Shown piece by piece: positions 34,138 to 42,328 of a stretch of 64,000 nt of DNA. Every line of letters starts with the position of its first letter. Within the stretch, counting starts at the first letter, position 1. The position numbers and the translations under genes were made by a program. The notes under the pieces were generated by a model that was not told the DNA's origin, searched no databases, and was given only the letters and a program-made list of their open reading frames with translations. The DNA is from Bacillota bacterium (lineage in GTDB: Bacteria > Bacillota > Negativicutes > Sporomusales > CTSoil-080): contig JAGGAC010000014.1 in assembly GCA_017889635.1 (NCBI GenBank), positions 1-64,000 of the forward strand. Reading direction: 5' to 3'.

Positions 34138-35919
34138 TTATTCACCAACCTTTCGGATTGCCTTCACCGGACAAACCTGAAGGCATACTTCACACCCGGC
34201 ACACTGCGTCTCATCAATTTTGACCTTCTTGATTTCCTTGTTAAAACGCAAAGCCGGACAGCCTGTCTTAATGCACATCTTACACCCAATGCACACCTCT
34301 TCCGCTACTGCGCATTTTCCTAAATAGTCGCCAAATTCCTTCCTATCATCCGACGACAACTTTTTAAGTACACATGGCCACCGAGTGATAATAACTGACG
34401 CTTCATCTAACTCCAGCGCCCAAGTGAAAGCTTCTCTCACTTCATTAAGTTTGAGCGGATTGACAGTCCGAACATGGTTAATCCCCAATACCCTAACTAG
34501 TTCACCAATATCAACTATTTTTGTTGGCACACCCTGGAGCGTAAAGCCGCTGCCCGGATTTTCTTGATGACCAGTCATGCCGGTTATCCGGTTATCGAGA
34601 ATGCAGGTAATAGTTTTGCCACCGTTATAAATCACATGCAGCAAACTATTAATTCCGGTATGGAAGAACGTCGAATCCCCGATAGTCGATATCGTCCGCA
34701 GATTACTGCTACTGCGTTCAAAAACCCGTTGCGCCCCATAACCCATACTTATGCTGGCGCCCATATCATAACTAGTATCCTTTGCGTTCAGTGGATCCGA
34801 ACCCCCTAAACCATAACAGCCAATATCCCCGGTAACCATAATATTCTTGAGTTTTGATAATTCATAGAAAAAACCGCGGTGTGGGCATCCGGCGCACAGC
34901 GTGGGCGGCCGGTTAGGAATACTTGCTTGATCGTAATCAATAGTTGAGCGTTTTTCACCCCGCAGAGCCTTAGCAACAATAGCTGGCGCCAATTCGCCAA
35001 TATTAGGAATCTTTTCCTTACCGAGGCAAGCGATTCCTGCCGCCTTAATCTGCTCCTCAATAAACGGTTCAAGCTCTTCGACAACATATAGCGTACCAAC
35101 TTCTTTAGCAAAAGCTTTTATCTTATCCAGCGGCAACGGGTTGGTAAACCCTAATTTCAGATATGAGGCTTGATCGCCAAATACCTCTCTGGCATACTGG
35201 TAGGCCACACCTGAAGAAATTACACCAATTCTTTTGTCTTTCCATTCAATAAAGTTCAAATTAGTATTATTAGAAAACTCTTCTAACTGTTTAAGCTTTT
35301 CCTCTAGCCCGACTCTCAGCTTTCGCGACACCGCAGGAATCAAATCGTATTTCTGCAAATTCTTGACATAAGGTTTTGGTTCCACCTGCCGGCGCTCGCT
35401 GGTTTCCACCAAACTTTTTCCGTGGCATACCCTGGTAGTCATCCTAAAGAGCACCGGCATATCATATTCCTCGCTTATCTCCAGCGCTGCCAAAACCATA
35501 TCTTTTGCTTCCTGGCTGTCACTTGGTTCGACCATTGCTATCTTAGCAAATTTTGCATAATAACGGTTATCCTGCTCGTTTTGTGACGAATGCAGCCCAG
35601 GATCATCGGCGCTTACCAGTACCAAACCGCCGTTAACCCCAGCATACGCCGCACAGAACAAAGGGTCTGCAGCAACGTTAACCCCCACCATTTTCATTGT
35701 TGCCATTACCCTTGCACCCGCAAGCGAAGCACCAATCACACATTCCAGGGCAACTTTCTCATTAGGTGCCCATTCGGCCAGAATATCACCTTTATACATG
35801 GCAATGTTCTCCATTATCTCGGTGCTTGGCGTTCCTGGGTAAGCCGCCGCATAAGTCACCCCAGCCTCGTATGCCCCCCGGGCTACAGCCTCATTCCCGG
35901 TTAACAATGTTCTTCCCAT
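34138..35919 (-). CDS. iorA: indolepyruvate ferredoxin oxidoreductase, alpha subunit type
   Basis: A 593-residue TPP- and iron-sulfur-containing subunit. The N-terminal pyrimidine-binding half (YPGTPSTEIMENIA, NEKVALECVIGASLAGARV) precedes the central TPP half (CAGCPHRGFFYEL, GDIGCYGLGG, GDSTFFHTGINSLLH) and a C-terminal two-cluster ferredoxin (CIGCKMCIKTGCP, CAGCEVCLQVCPVKA). Everything is complete. ATG 35919, with GGAGGAGG seven bases upstream, replaces the track start at 35970. Substrate is likely an aromatic or branched 2-oxoacid. The Ptb-like gene upstream could turn the acyl-CoA product into an acyl phosphate. Confidence 0.94.
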   Translation of the reverse strand: MGRTLLTGNEAVARGAYEAGVTYAAAYPGTPSTEIMENIAMYKGDILAEWAPNEKVALECVIGASLAGARVMATMKMVGVNVAADPLFCAAYAGVNGGLVLVSADDPGLHSSQNEQDNRYYAKFAKIAMVEPSDSQEAKDMVLAALEISEEYDMPVLFRMTTRVCHGKSLVETSERRQVEPKPYVKNLQKYDLIPAVSRKLRVGLEEKLKQLEEFSNNTNLNFIEWKDKRIGVISSGVAYQYAREVFGDQASYLKLGFTNPLPLDKIKAFAKEVGTLYVVEELEPFIEEQIKAAGIACLGKEKIPNIGELAPAIVAKALRGEKRSTIDYDQASIPNRPPTLCAGCPHRGFFYELSKLKNIMVTGDIGCYGLGGSDPLNAKDTSYDMGASISMGYGAQRVFERSSSNLRTISTIGDSTFFHTGINSLLHVIYNGGKTITCILDNRITGMTGHQENPGSGFTLQGVPTKIVDIGELVRVLGINHVRTVNPLKLNEVREAFTWALELDEASVIITRWPCVLKKLSSDDRKEFGDYLGKCAVAEEVCIGCKMCIKTGCPALRFNKEIKKVKIDETQCAGCEVCLQVCPVKAIRKVGE

Positions 35920-35966
35920 CAATAAGTCCTCCTCCGCAATAACAAAAATACATCCTGTCAGCAAGC

Positions 35967-36875
35967 TCACCGCCGCATCCGGTTAGCCAGCAAACTAGCC
36001 AAAGCAATCGAGCTAAGCTTGGACTGCGCCGTATCAGACCTTGACACCATAATAATTGGACTAATCGCGCCAAGAATAACCCCGGCGATTTTGAAACCTG
36101 CGTAATGAATTAACGCTTTGCTAAGAAGATTGCCGGCCTCAATATTAGGCACCATAAACAAGTCTACATTTCCTGACACGTTGCTAATAATCCCCTTGTG
36201 ACTGGCGGCTTCAAGACTCAAAGCCACATCCATAGAAATCGGGCCCTCAACAATACCGGAAAAGTCGTCATTTTGGGCATACAATTCCGCTAAAGCCCTG
36301 GCGTCAACCGTAGCCGGCATTTTCGGATTAACCTGTTCGTTTGCTGCCAAAATCGCCACGTTAGGTTGCTTGATTCCTAAATCACTTAACGCCGCTAAAG
36401 CGTTTGCTAATATATCCTTCTTTTCCTCAAAACCAGGAGCAATGTTCACTCCCCCATCAGTATAGAAAATAAGTTTATCTTCCCCCGGTACCTCATAGCA
36501 AGTAAGATGACTTAATAGCCGTCCGGAGCGAATACCCTCGTCCTGCTTCAACGCGGCCTTCAAAAAATCTCCGGTATTAATCAGCCCTTTCATCAAGATC
36601 TGGGCCCTCCCAGATCTTACTAACGAGACAGCAACCTTTGCGGCTTCTTTCAGATCAAGCCTATCGACAATCGTAATATCTTCCGGCAAGCCAACTTCCT
36701 TAGCTAATCGCCTAATCTCATTAGCATCCCCGACAAGAATTGCCTGCGCCAGCCCAGCTTCACCTGCGGCTTTAACTGCTAAGAGCACATCCTGGTCCTG
36801 AGCCGCTGCAACACTAATAGTTATCGGTCCAAACTCTTTAGCCTTATTAATTACCGCAGCAAAATTACTTAACAC
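35967..36875 (-). CDS. phosphate butyryltransferase-like acyltransferase
   Basis: A 302-residue phosphotransacylase (PTA_PTB family) that exchanges CoA and phosphate on short acyl groups. Motifs include ITISVAAAQDQDVL, the MKGLINTGDFLKAAL segment, GNVDLFMVPNIEAGNLLSKAL and GVILGAISPIIMVSRSDTAQSKLSSI, nearest the butyryl rather than the acetyl branch. GTG 36875 has GGAGGA seven bases upstream; the longer 36917 start has none. The gene overlaps the end of the hydrolase gene by 11 bases. No acyl kinase is present in this window. Confidence 0.9.
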   Translation of the reverse strand: MLSNFAAVINKAKEFGPITISVAAAQDQDVLLAVKAAGEAGLAQAILVGDANEIRRLAKEVGLPEDITIVDRLDLKEAAKVAVSLVRSGRAQILMKGLINTGDFLKAALKQDEGIRSGRLLSHLTCYEVPGEDKLIFYTDGGVNIAPGFEEKKDILANALAALSDLGIKQPNVAILAANEQVNPKMPATVDARALAELYAQNDDFSGIVEGPISMDVALSLEAASHKGIISNVSGNVDLFMVPNIEAGNLLSKALIHYAGFKIAGVILGAISPIIMVSRSDTAQSKLSSIALASLLANRMRR

Positions 36876-37581
36876 CAAAAACTCCTCCACTCGCCTTATC
36901 AAATATCTGAGCTTCATCCTTCAGCAGTTTCTCAACCACCGCTTTAGTATATGGCCCTCCATGACCGCCATAAAAGATCTCTGCATAATCCAATAACTTT
37001 TGCAGGCTGGCAAACAATTTATTTTCATCGGTTGCCAAAAAGGCCAAACAAAGCTCCCCGTCAATTGGAGAATGAACCAATATATCCCCCACTATAGCTT
37101 GACCTCCATCCAAAATAACCGACAGTGAGCATTCACTGTGCCCGGGAGTAGGAACTATTTTCCCATCTATTCCAAACTCCTTAAGATCAAACTCATCCTC
37201 CACAAGAATGTCAGGGATTACGGTTCTAGACATCACCGGCACTGTTTCTAAAATCAGTTTAAGCATATCCTGCCCACTTTTATTTCTAGGAACATACTCA
37301 GGATTTTCACCAGTCTCTAAAGCCCTCGCCGCCAGCTTGTGGCATAATACCGGTGCACCGGTAAGCTCCTTCACTTCAGCAAGGCGGGCATAATGATCCG
37401 AATGACCATGCGAAATTATAATAAGTCTAATATCCTGGGGATTTACGCCTAAATCACGAAACGCTGCAATATACGCTGACTTATCCACATCCGATCCGGT
37501 GTCAATAATAATCATACCTTCGCCTTGGATCAGATATAAACTAGAAACCCCGAACGCCAACGGTATAATACCCTGCACCAC
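36865..37581 (-). CDS. metallo-beta-lactamase fold hydrolase
   Basis: A 238-residue hydrolase of the glyoxalase II/MBL superfamily with the di-metal set SHGHSDHYARL (residues 57-67), PTPGHSECSLSV (about 145) and GDILVH, and a final histidine in YGGHGGPY. It is first in the operon behind RNA element C, about 40 bases after the terminator, with GAGGTG before the GTG start. Family members cleave thioesters, lactones and phosphodiesters. By context a thioester or a ring-opened lactone is likely, but the substrate cannot be read from the sequence. Confidence 0.88.
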   Translation of the reverse strand: MVQGIIPLAFGVSSLYLIQGEGMIIIDTGSDVDKSAYIAAFRDLGVNPQDIRLIIISHGHSDHYARLAEVKELTGAPVLCHKLAARALETGENPEYVPRNKSGQDMLKLILETVPVMSRTVIPDILVEDEFDLKEFGIDGKIVPTPGHSECSLSVILDGGQAIVGDILVHSPIDGELCLAFLATDENKLFASLQKLLDYAEIFYGGHGGPYTKAVVEKLLKDEAQIFDKASGGVFGVK

Positions 37582-37619
37582 TTCTCACCTCTCAACAAAA
37601 AATTCTTAGCATTAAAAAC

Positions 37620-37728
37620 AAAAAGCCTAGCACACTAAACACAACAAACTAAGCTGTTGTATTCACGTGAGCTAGGCTTGCCTACTATATACTGAGAGTA
37701 CATCCCAATACCGTAATCCAAGCGACTC
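37620..37728 (-). promoter_or_regulatory. RNA element copy C: candidate riboswitch with terminator
   Basis: Leader of the MBL-Ptb-IorAB operon. The 60-base core has GAGU/ACUC and GCUUG/CAAGC identical to copy B. In the hairpin, the C-G pair of copy A is replaced by U-A and A-U by U-G, so pairing is kept while sequence changes. The terminator pairs AAGCCUAGC with GCUAGGCUU, followed by UUUUU. The invariant loop GGGAUG-N-ACUC is shared with A and B. Confidence 0.75.
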
Positions 37729-37765
37729 AGATGATTAGCCATAATAACAGATTATTCATAATAAA

Positions 37766-37794
37766 ATGTTATTTCCTTTTTCTTGATTAGTCAA
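37766..37794 (-). promoter_or_regulatory. promoter for RNA element C operon
   Basis: Leftward TTGACT (37789-37794) and TAACAT (37766-37771) with exactly 17-base spacing. A start near 37759 gives about a 30-base lead to element C, the same distance as for promoter A and element A. It lies just downstream of the DUF3870 paralogue. Confidence 0.65.
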
Positions 37795-37811
37795 TGGTCC
37801 TTTTTGAAAAA

Positions 37812-38135
37812 CTAATTGTGCCGCAACCTTTTTTTTTCTACAGAATATTGGTTATATAATCCTTTGAACGCAGTAAGCAGTGCTCGCTTCGATATTGTAT
37901 GCACCCTTTCATCCAATTCTTGCATTATATTGTCAATATCCGATATATTCTTTCCTTTAATAATTCTTGTTATAAAGTCATTATGCAAACTGCAATACAT
38001 CGGCACGCAACAATCAACAATCTCACCGTTTTCCATAATAAGCTCCATCACTAGTGTTATATACTTATGAATTACATATAAATCCGTACCTTCTCTAATT
38101 AAGGCATGTGAAGCAAAAATCCGCGTTTTCCCCAA
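37812..38135 (-). CDS. DUF3870 domain protein, second copy
   Basis: A 107-residue paralogue of the 21783-22112 protein: KTRIFASHALIREGTDLYVI, CCVPMYCSLHNDFITRIIKG and RVHTISKRALLTAFKGLYNQY align along the whole length. The TTG start at 38135 has GGAGGGGG three to five bases upstream and gives the same length as the paralogue; the longer track start (38177) adds an unconserved, ribosome-site-less extension. It sits directly upstream of the promoter and RNA element C of the next operon. Confidence 0.7.
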   Translation of the reverse strand: MGKTRIFASHALIREGTDLYVIHKYITLVMELIMENGEIVDCCVPMYCSLHNDFITRIIKGKNISDIDNIMQELDERVHTISKRALLTAFKGLYNQYSVEKKRLRHN

Positions 38136-38177
38136 ATTACCCCCTCCAAACGCCACTATTATTATATATAATGTCAT

Positions 38178-38454
38178 ATTCTAAAAAATTCTGTCAAAGT
38201 ATTTTAAATAATCTGTTTTTTTAGGCTAACCATTCTTTTTCTTTTGTCTATATTCTACCTATATTTTCCTTATTATTCAATATTTTTCTTTTTTACTTTA
38301 TTGGAAAATTATAACTGACGGAATAAGTATGCCACAGTTAATATTATGCCAAGCTTACATCAAATATGAGACGGTATCAGCAATATATCTTGCTGATACC
38401 GTCTCATATCGTTGAAGCAAAAATCACAACAAAAGTATGCACTCTATAAAAGGA
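38178..38454. other. intergenic region with a 20-bp perfect hairpin
   Basis: AT-rich gap holding the upstream region of the DUF3870 gene (a TTGACA box near 38195) and a perfect 20-bp inverted repeat (38364-38383 with 38390-38409, 6-base loop). The hairpin lies 45 bases past the stop of the HD-GYP gene and probably ends its transcript, though no strong U-run follows on either side. Confidence 0.5.
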
Positions 38455-39885
38455 CTACTCTTTATACTGTTTATTTTTACATAGCGCTAAAAACACATCT
38501 ACAATATGCGGATCAAACTGTGTTCCCTTATTCTCTTCCAACTCTTTCATAGCTAATTTTTGCGACATTCCAGAGTGGTATGTTCTATCAGAAATCATAG
38601 CCTGAAAACTATCAGCTACCGCAATAATTCTTGCTCCAAGCGAAATATCTAAGCCTCGAAGCTTATCAGGATATCCGGTACCATCATACCGCTCATGATG
38701 ATGTTGAACTATATCCTGTATCTGATTTAAAGCAGGTATTCCTTCCAGAATTTTTGCTCCGATTAGCGGATGTTGCCTAATAACGGAAAATTCAGTTTCA
38801 GTTAGCTTACCTTTTTTTTGTAGAATAATATCAGAGATGCCGATTTTCCCTATATCATGTAAAATGGCCGCAAATCGAATCGTGAATTTCTCATTAGCAT
38901 CAAGCTGCATTTCGTTCATAATATCATCCGCTATATCAGCAACGTCGGCAGAATGTCCATATGTATATTGATCTTTTGCTTCCAAAGCATTAACTAGTGC
39001 AGTAATCATACAGATAAACATTTGTTCCCGATCGGCAACCATCTTTTTTATTAACTGATTAACCCGCAAAGAGAGGTCCTTTATCTCATCTTTTCCTGTA
39101 TCATGTACACTAGTATCCAGATTTTCTTCCAGCAACATATCAATAACACATTTTATATTATTTAACCGTTCAACCAGCTTTTTTGCCACCACCAAACTGA
39201 GCATCAGCATTAGCAGCATACCTAGTACAGCATAAAATAATACACGTTCACTTCGCTTATTATACTCAGCCCTTATATCATTAGCATCAAAGTCAATACC
39301 TAAAATCGCAACTACATCACCATGTGAATTTCTTACAGGCGCATATCCTGATAGTGTTTGCCCCCATTTATCTGTTGTAAAATCCTTATCTACAGCCGGT
39401 TGAATAAAGCCCTTCAGCATTTCGGGAGCTATTATAGCATCATATATTTCGCCTAATGGTGAATGCTCCTCCAACTCTGCAGCATCCACCACAAAAACTA
39501 ATTCATCCTTATGTTCACCTTTTCGCAAGACATAAACATCACGGATCTTTTTGTTATCTTTCATAATTTGAATTAATCGCTGTTGCAATACCGCATATTC
39601 GGCGGTTTGCTCTTGTTCAGACTCTCGCAGCTCTTCCACAATATCTCCATCAACATAAAATGCTGCAATCGAGGCTATAGACATCAGCTCGTCTTTAACT
39701 ACCTCAATATGCGTTGCCTCAATATGTTTTTCCAATTGATAAGCTATCGACACTATAGTAGCCGAAAACGTCAAAAATAATATTACAAATAATTTAAAAT
39801 AGAGCGGTGTATTGGACGAAATATTGAGATTGCTTATATTTAACCTATTGTTTATAATGTTTTTTATTTTATCTAACGCTACCAC
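38455..39885 (-). CDS. membrane-bound HD-GYP phosphodiesterase with extracellular sensor
   Basis: A 476-residue receptor. An N-terminal membrane span (about 30-50) is followed by a periplasmic Cache-type sensor (about 55-210, including FVVDAAELEEHSPLGEIYD and a GQTLSGYAPVRNSHGDVVAILGID end), a second span (about 215-237), a HAMP-like linker, and an HD-GYP domain with GHSADVADIA, ILHDIGK, RQHPLIG, QHHHERYDGTGYP and VAVADSFQAM. All catalytic residues are canonical. GTG 39885 has GAGGGG four bases upstream and is preferred to 39930. Predicted to lower c-di-GMP in response to an outside ligand. Confidence 0.88.
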   Translation of the reverse strand: MVALDKIKNIINNRLNISNLNISSNTPLYFKLFVILFLTFSATIVSIAYQLEKHIEATHIEVVKDELMSIASIAAFYVDGDIVEELRESEQEQTAEYAVLQQRLIQIMKDNKKIRDVYVLRKGEHKDELVFVVDAAELEEHSPLGEIYDAIIAPEMLKGFIQPAVDKDFTTDKWGQTLSGYAPVRNSHGDVVAILGIDFDANDIRAEYNKRSERVLFYAVLGMLLMLMLSLVVAKKLVERLNNIKCVIDMLLEENLDTSVHDTGKDEIKDLSLRVNQLIKKMVADREQMFICMITALVNALEAKDQYTYGHSADVADIADDIMNEMQLDANEKFTIRFAAILHDIGKIGISDIILQKKGKLTETEFSVIRQHPLIGAKILEGIPALNQIQDIVQHHHERYDGTGYPDKLRGLDISLGARIIAVADSFQAMISDRTYHSGMSQKLAMKELEENKGTQFDPHIVDVFLALCKNKQYKE

Positions 39886-40063
39886 ATTACCCCTCTTTTC
39901 CAAATCGGGAAAAACCACTAAGCTTTTCACACTATGTAAATAAAAGTAAAATTAAACCATTAAGCTCAGCTCATTAGAATACCGTTATCATTTTGCATTA
40001 TTCGACATTTTATATCAAAAACCTTTGGCGTAAGGTTTCATTCCCCTTAAGTAAGGGTAATAT

Positions 40064-40107
40064 AAAAAGCGCAAACTATTGCATAAATGCAAAAAGCTTG
40101 CGCTTTT
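40064..40107 (-). terminator. rho-independent terminator after FMN protein gene
   Basis: Stem AAAAGCGCAA/TTGCGCTTTT extended by TATA pairs with one bulged A, and an inner GCAT-type hairpin. Leftward it ends in GCGCTTTTTATATT. It lies about 50 bases past the stop at 40157. The rest of 39886-40156 shows only AT-rich sequence upstream of the HD-GYP gene. Confidence 0.75.
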
Positions 40108-40156
40108 ATATTAAATATAGGTACCTGCGTCAAAACTAGAAGTCATCGTGCTAACT

Positions 40157-41788
40157 TCAAGAATTAAGAATTCTATAGGCACTTTCATTTTGGATATCGG
40201 TAATAAAAGGAATCTTCGTTTCTTTTTCCGTTTCCCGATTGGCGGACACAATATCTGTCCTTTCGATTTCGGTGGTTGAAAACTTCCGTGCCCCTGCCAT
40301 TAACTGTTGCAGTCCGGCCTTCAGTTTGTCCGCACAAGTCCATATTGCGATTGCACCATACGGAATATTCTTCATTTCATCTAAACCAACCTTTTTCTGT
40401 ACATCATGATAGCCGGCAAATATACGTTGTGCTGATGTTCCATATTCTTTAAAGCTGTCCGGCAACGCATCCCAGTTCCCGTTCACCGCATTTTTTCGTT
40501 CCGGGTGCAGAGCCCCCTCAATATTAGAACCTAAGAAACCAGGTATCATGATAGCCCTGCCCATGCATATCAGTTTGACATAGGGAGCACCCAGCGCCAG
40601 TGCCTTAAACATGTGATCTTCTCGTGCAAGCCCGCCGCCAAAAGCAATATCCACTACCTTACTTCCCTTATTCGCAAGCAACCTTGCATATTCATAAGCC
40701 TTTGCATGCAAGAGTATTGATGGCACACCCCACGTTTCCATCATGTTCCATGGGCTCATCCCAGTCCCCCCGCCAGATCCGTCAACAGTCAACAGATCTA
40801 ACTTAGCATCGGTAGCGAATTTTATCGCCATTGCCAACGCCTCCATGCCATAGGAACCTGTTTTCAAAGAAATCCTGTTGAAGCCAAGCTTTCTTAAATA
40901 TTGAACACTTTCCATAAAATCTTCCTGAACCTGGTCAACCGAAGATAAATTGGTGTAACCCAATCGACTATGCCGGGCAAATGACCTAATAGCCCCATGC
41001 TTATAAGCATCTTGAACCTCTGGCAGTGTCGGATCAGGATCTACAATATAGCCGCGATTTTTTAGAAAAGCAGCATAATCAATATCCTTAACTTGTATTT
41101 CTCCGCCAATATCCTTTGCCCCTTGACCCCATTTCAGTTCAAGAACTACCTTATCGCCATACTTGTCGATAATATATTCGGCAACCCCATTTCTGGTATC
41201 CTCCACATTCACTTGAACAATAATTGCTCCATAACCATCATGGTAGCGCAAATAACATCCAATCCGTCTATCAAGCTCCGGCGCTGCCGTTATTCTTCCA
41301 TTCTCAATAACCGAAGCCTTATCAACGCCAACAACATTCTCCCCAACAACAATTGGTATACCGACAAGTGCGGCGCCAATAGCAAAAGACTCCCAATACT
41401 TTGCAGCAATAAAAGTCGAACCTAACGCTCCGGTCATAAGCGGCATTCGGCATTTTGTTTTTATTGTATTGCCAAATTCGCACTCGGTACTAACATTAGG
41501 AAAAATGCAATCGTCTTGCGAATTTGAGAGTTCATTTTTCATACCTTGTGCCCCATAATTATACCCCTGGATTCGCAATGAATTATAAGATACGCCTACA
41601 TGGGTAGTATTGCCGCTCCCTGCTGTCACAGCGCCAAAGTCACGAGGATATAGCAGCTTCCTGCCGCGAATACTTGACAGCCAGGTTTCACATTTCCCGT
41701 GACAGTCAGCTCTGCAAAGCGAACACAATCCTGACTCTAGAGGATTGCCTCTATTTACCGTCCCCAATACATCATTATTCTTCTGCAT
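40157..41788 (-). CDS. FMN-binding glutamate synthase-like protein
   Basis: A 543-residue protein of the GltB central/FMN-domain family, stand-alone as in archaeal-type glutamate synthases. A short N-terminal iron-sulfur motif (CSLCRADCHGKC, residues about 16-27) precedes the TIM barrel with MPLMTGALGSTFIAAKYWES, ELKWGQGAKDIGGEIQ, LTVDGSGGGTGMSPW and AFGGGLAREDHMFKAL. No amidotransferase domain is present. ATG 41788 with GAGAGG four bases upstream replaces the track start. Reaction may be ammonia or amino-group transfer at an FMN centre, but for this single-domain form it is not established. Monocistronic, with an operator-like palindrome upstream. Confidence 0.85.
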   Translation of the reverse strand: MQKNNDVLGTVNRGNPLESGLCSLCRADCHGKCETWLSSIRGRKLLYPRDFGAVTAGSGNTTHVGVSYNSLRIQGYNYGAQGMKNELSNSQDDCIFPNVSTECEFGNTIKTKCRMPLMTGALGSTFIAAKYWESFAIGAALVGIPIVVGENVVGVDKASVIENGRITAAPELDRRIGCYLRYHDGYGAIIVQVNVEDTRNGVAEYIIDKYGDKVVLELKWGQGAKDIGGEIQVKDIDYAAFLKNRGYIVDPDPTLPEVQDAYKHGAIRSFARHSRLGYTNLSSVDQVQEDFMESVQYLRKLGFNRISLKTGSYGMEALAMAIKFATDAKLDLLTVDGSGGGTGMSPWNMMETWGVPSILLHAKAYEYARLLANKGSKVVDIAFGGGLAREDHMFKALALGAPYVKLICMGRAIMIPGFLGSNIEGALHPERKNAVNGNWDALPDSFKEYGTSAQRIFAGYHDVQKKVGLDEMKNIPYGAIAIWTCADKLKAGLQQLMAGARKFSTTEIERTDIVSANRETEKETKIPFITDIQNESAYRILNS

Positions 41789-41848
41789 AAAACCTCTCCC
41801 CCTCATAAAAACATTGACCTATGTATACTATACAAGTACTTTGTTCCC

Positions 41849-41862
41849 TTGTCCACGGACAA
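41849..41862. promoter_or_regulatory. perfect palindrome in promoter region of FMN protein
   Basis: TTGTCCACGGACAA is a perfect 14-bp dyad. It lies just downstream of a leftward TTGTCG...17 bases...TAATAA promoter-like pair (near 41866-41894), so a repressor bound there could block the start. No matching regulator is encoded nearby. Confidence 0.35.
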
Positions 41863-41891
41863 ATTATTAGTTTTTTCTGATAATTTCGACA

Positions 41892-41922
41892 AGGTTAGAC
41901 CGCTCACAAATCGGTCTAACCT
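41892..41922 (-). terminator. hairpin after 41954-42280 gene
   Basis: A perfect 11-bp stem (AGGTTAGACCG with its complement) and 9-base loop, 31 bases past the stop at 41954. Only a weak U-run (CCTTGTC) follows leftward, so termination would be inefficient. Confidence 0.5.
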
Positions 41923-41953
41923 CAGTATAGGACTTGCCAATATCCTCAAGCCT

Positions 41954-42280
41954 CTACCAATCCCGCCACTTCTCAGTAATATCCTCATCCGTATCCAATC
42001 CTGCCATGCGGGCAGCAATATAAATAAAGTCGCATAAATCTTCCCGTTCGACTGTCTCAATGAACGAGTAAATTGCATCCAACTTATTAAACTTCACAAC
42101 AACAGCTTGCACACACCGCAGAATATCCTGACTTTTTAGCGGATCACCCAAAGTATCCAAATTACGAATGAACTCCTCCAGCGCGATCTCACATTGACTA
42201 ATGACTTCTTCTGAATAGGGATACTGACTTGTTTTCCATCTCAGCGTCGGTTTTGCTTCACGCAGTTTCTCCAGATTCAT
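41954..42280 (-). CDS. hypothetical protein
   Basis: A 108-residue acidic, helix-rich, soluble protein that I do not recognise. The start (MNLEKLREAKPTLRWKTSQYPYSEEV) is followed by regular amphipathic helices and a C-terminal acidic stretch (GLDTDEDITEKWRDW). AGGAGA precedes the ATG at good distance. It lies 49 bases downstream of the ion-transporter gene on the same strand and may be co-transcribed with it. No function can be assigned. Confidence 0.6.
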   Translation of the reverse strand: MNLEKLREAKPTLRWKTSQYPYSEEVISQCEIALEEFIRNLDTLGDPLKSQDILRCVQAVVVKFNKLDAIYSFIETVEREDLCDFIYIAARMAGLDTDEDITEKWRDW

Positions 42281-42328
42281 CCTATATATTTCTCCTCATA
42301 ACAGTATAATTTGACCAAATTACAGTAA

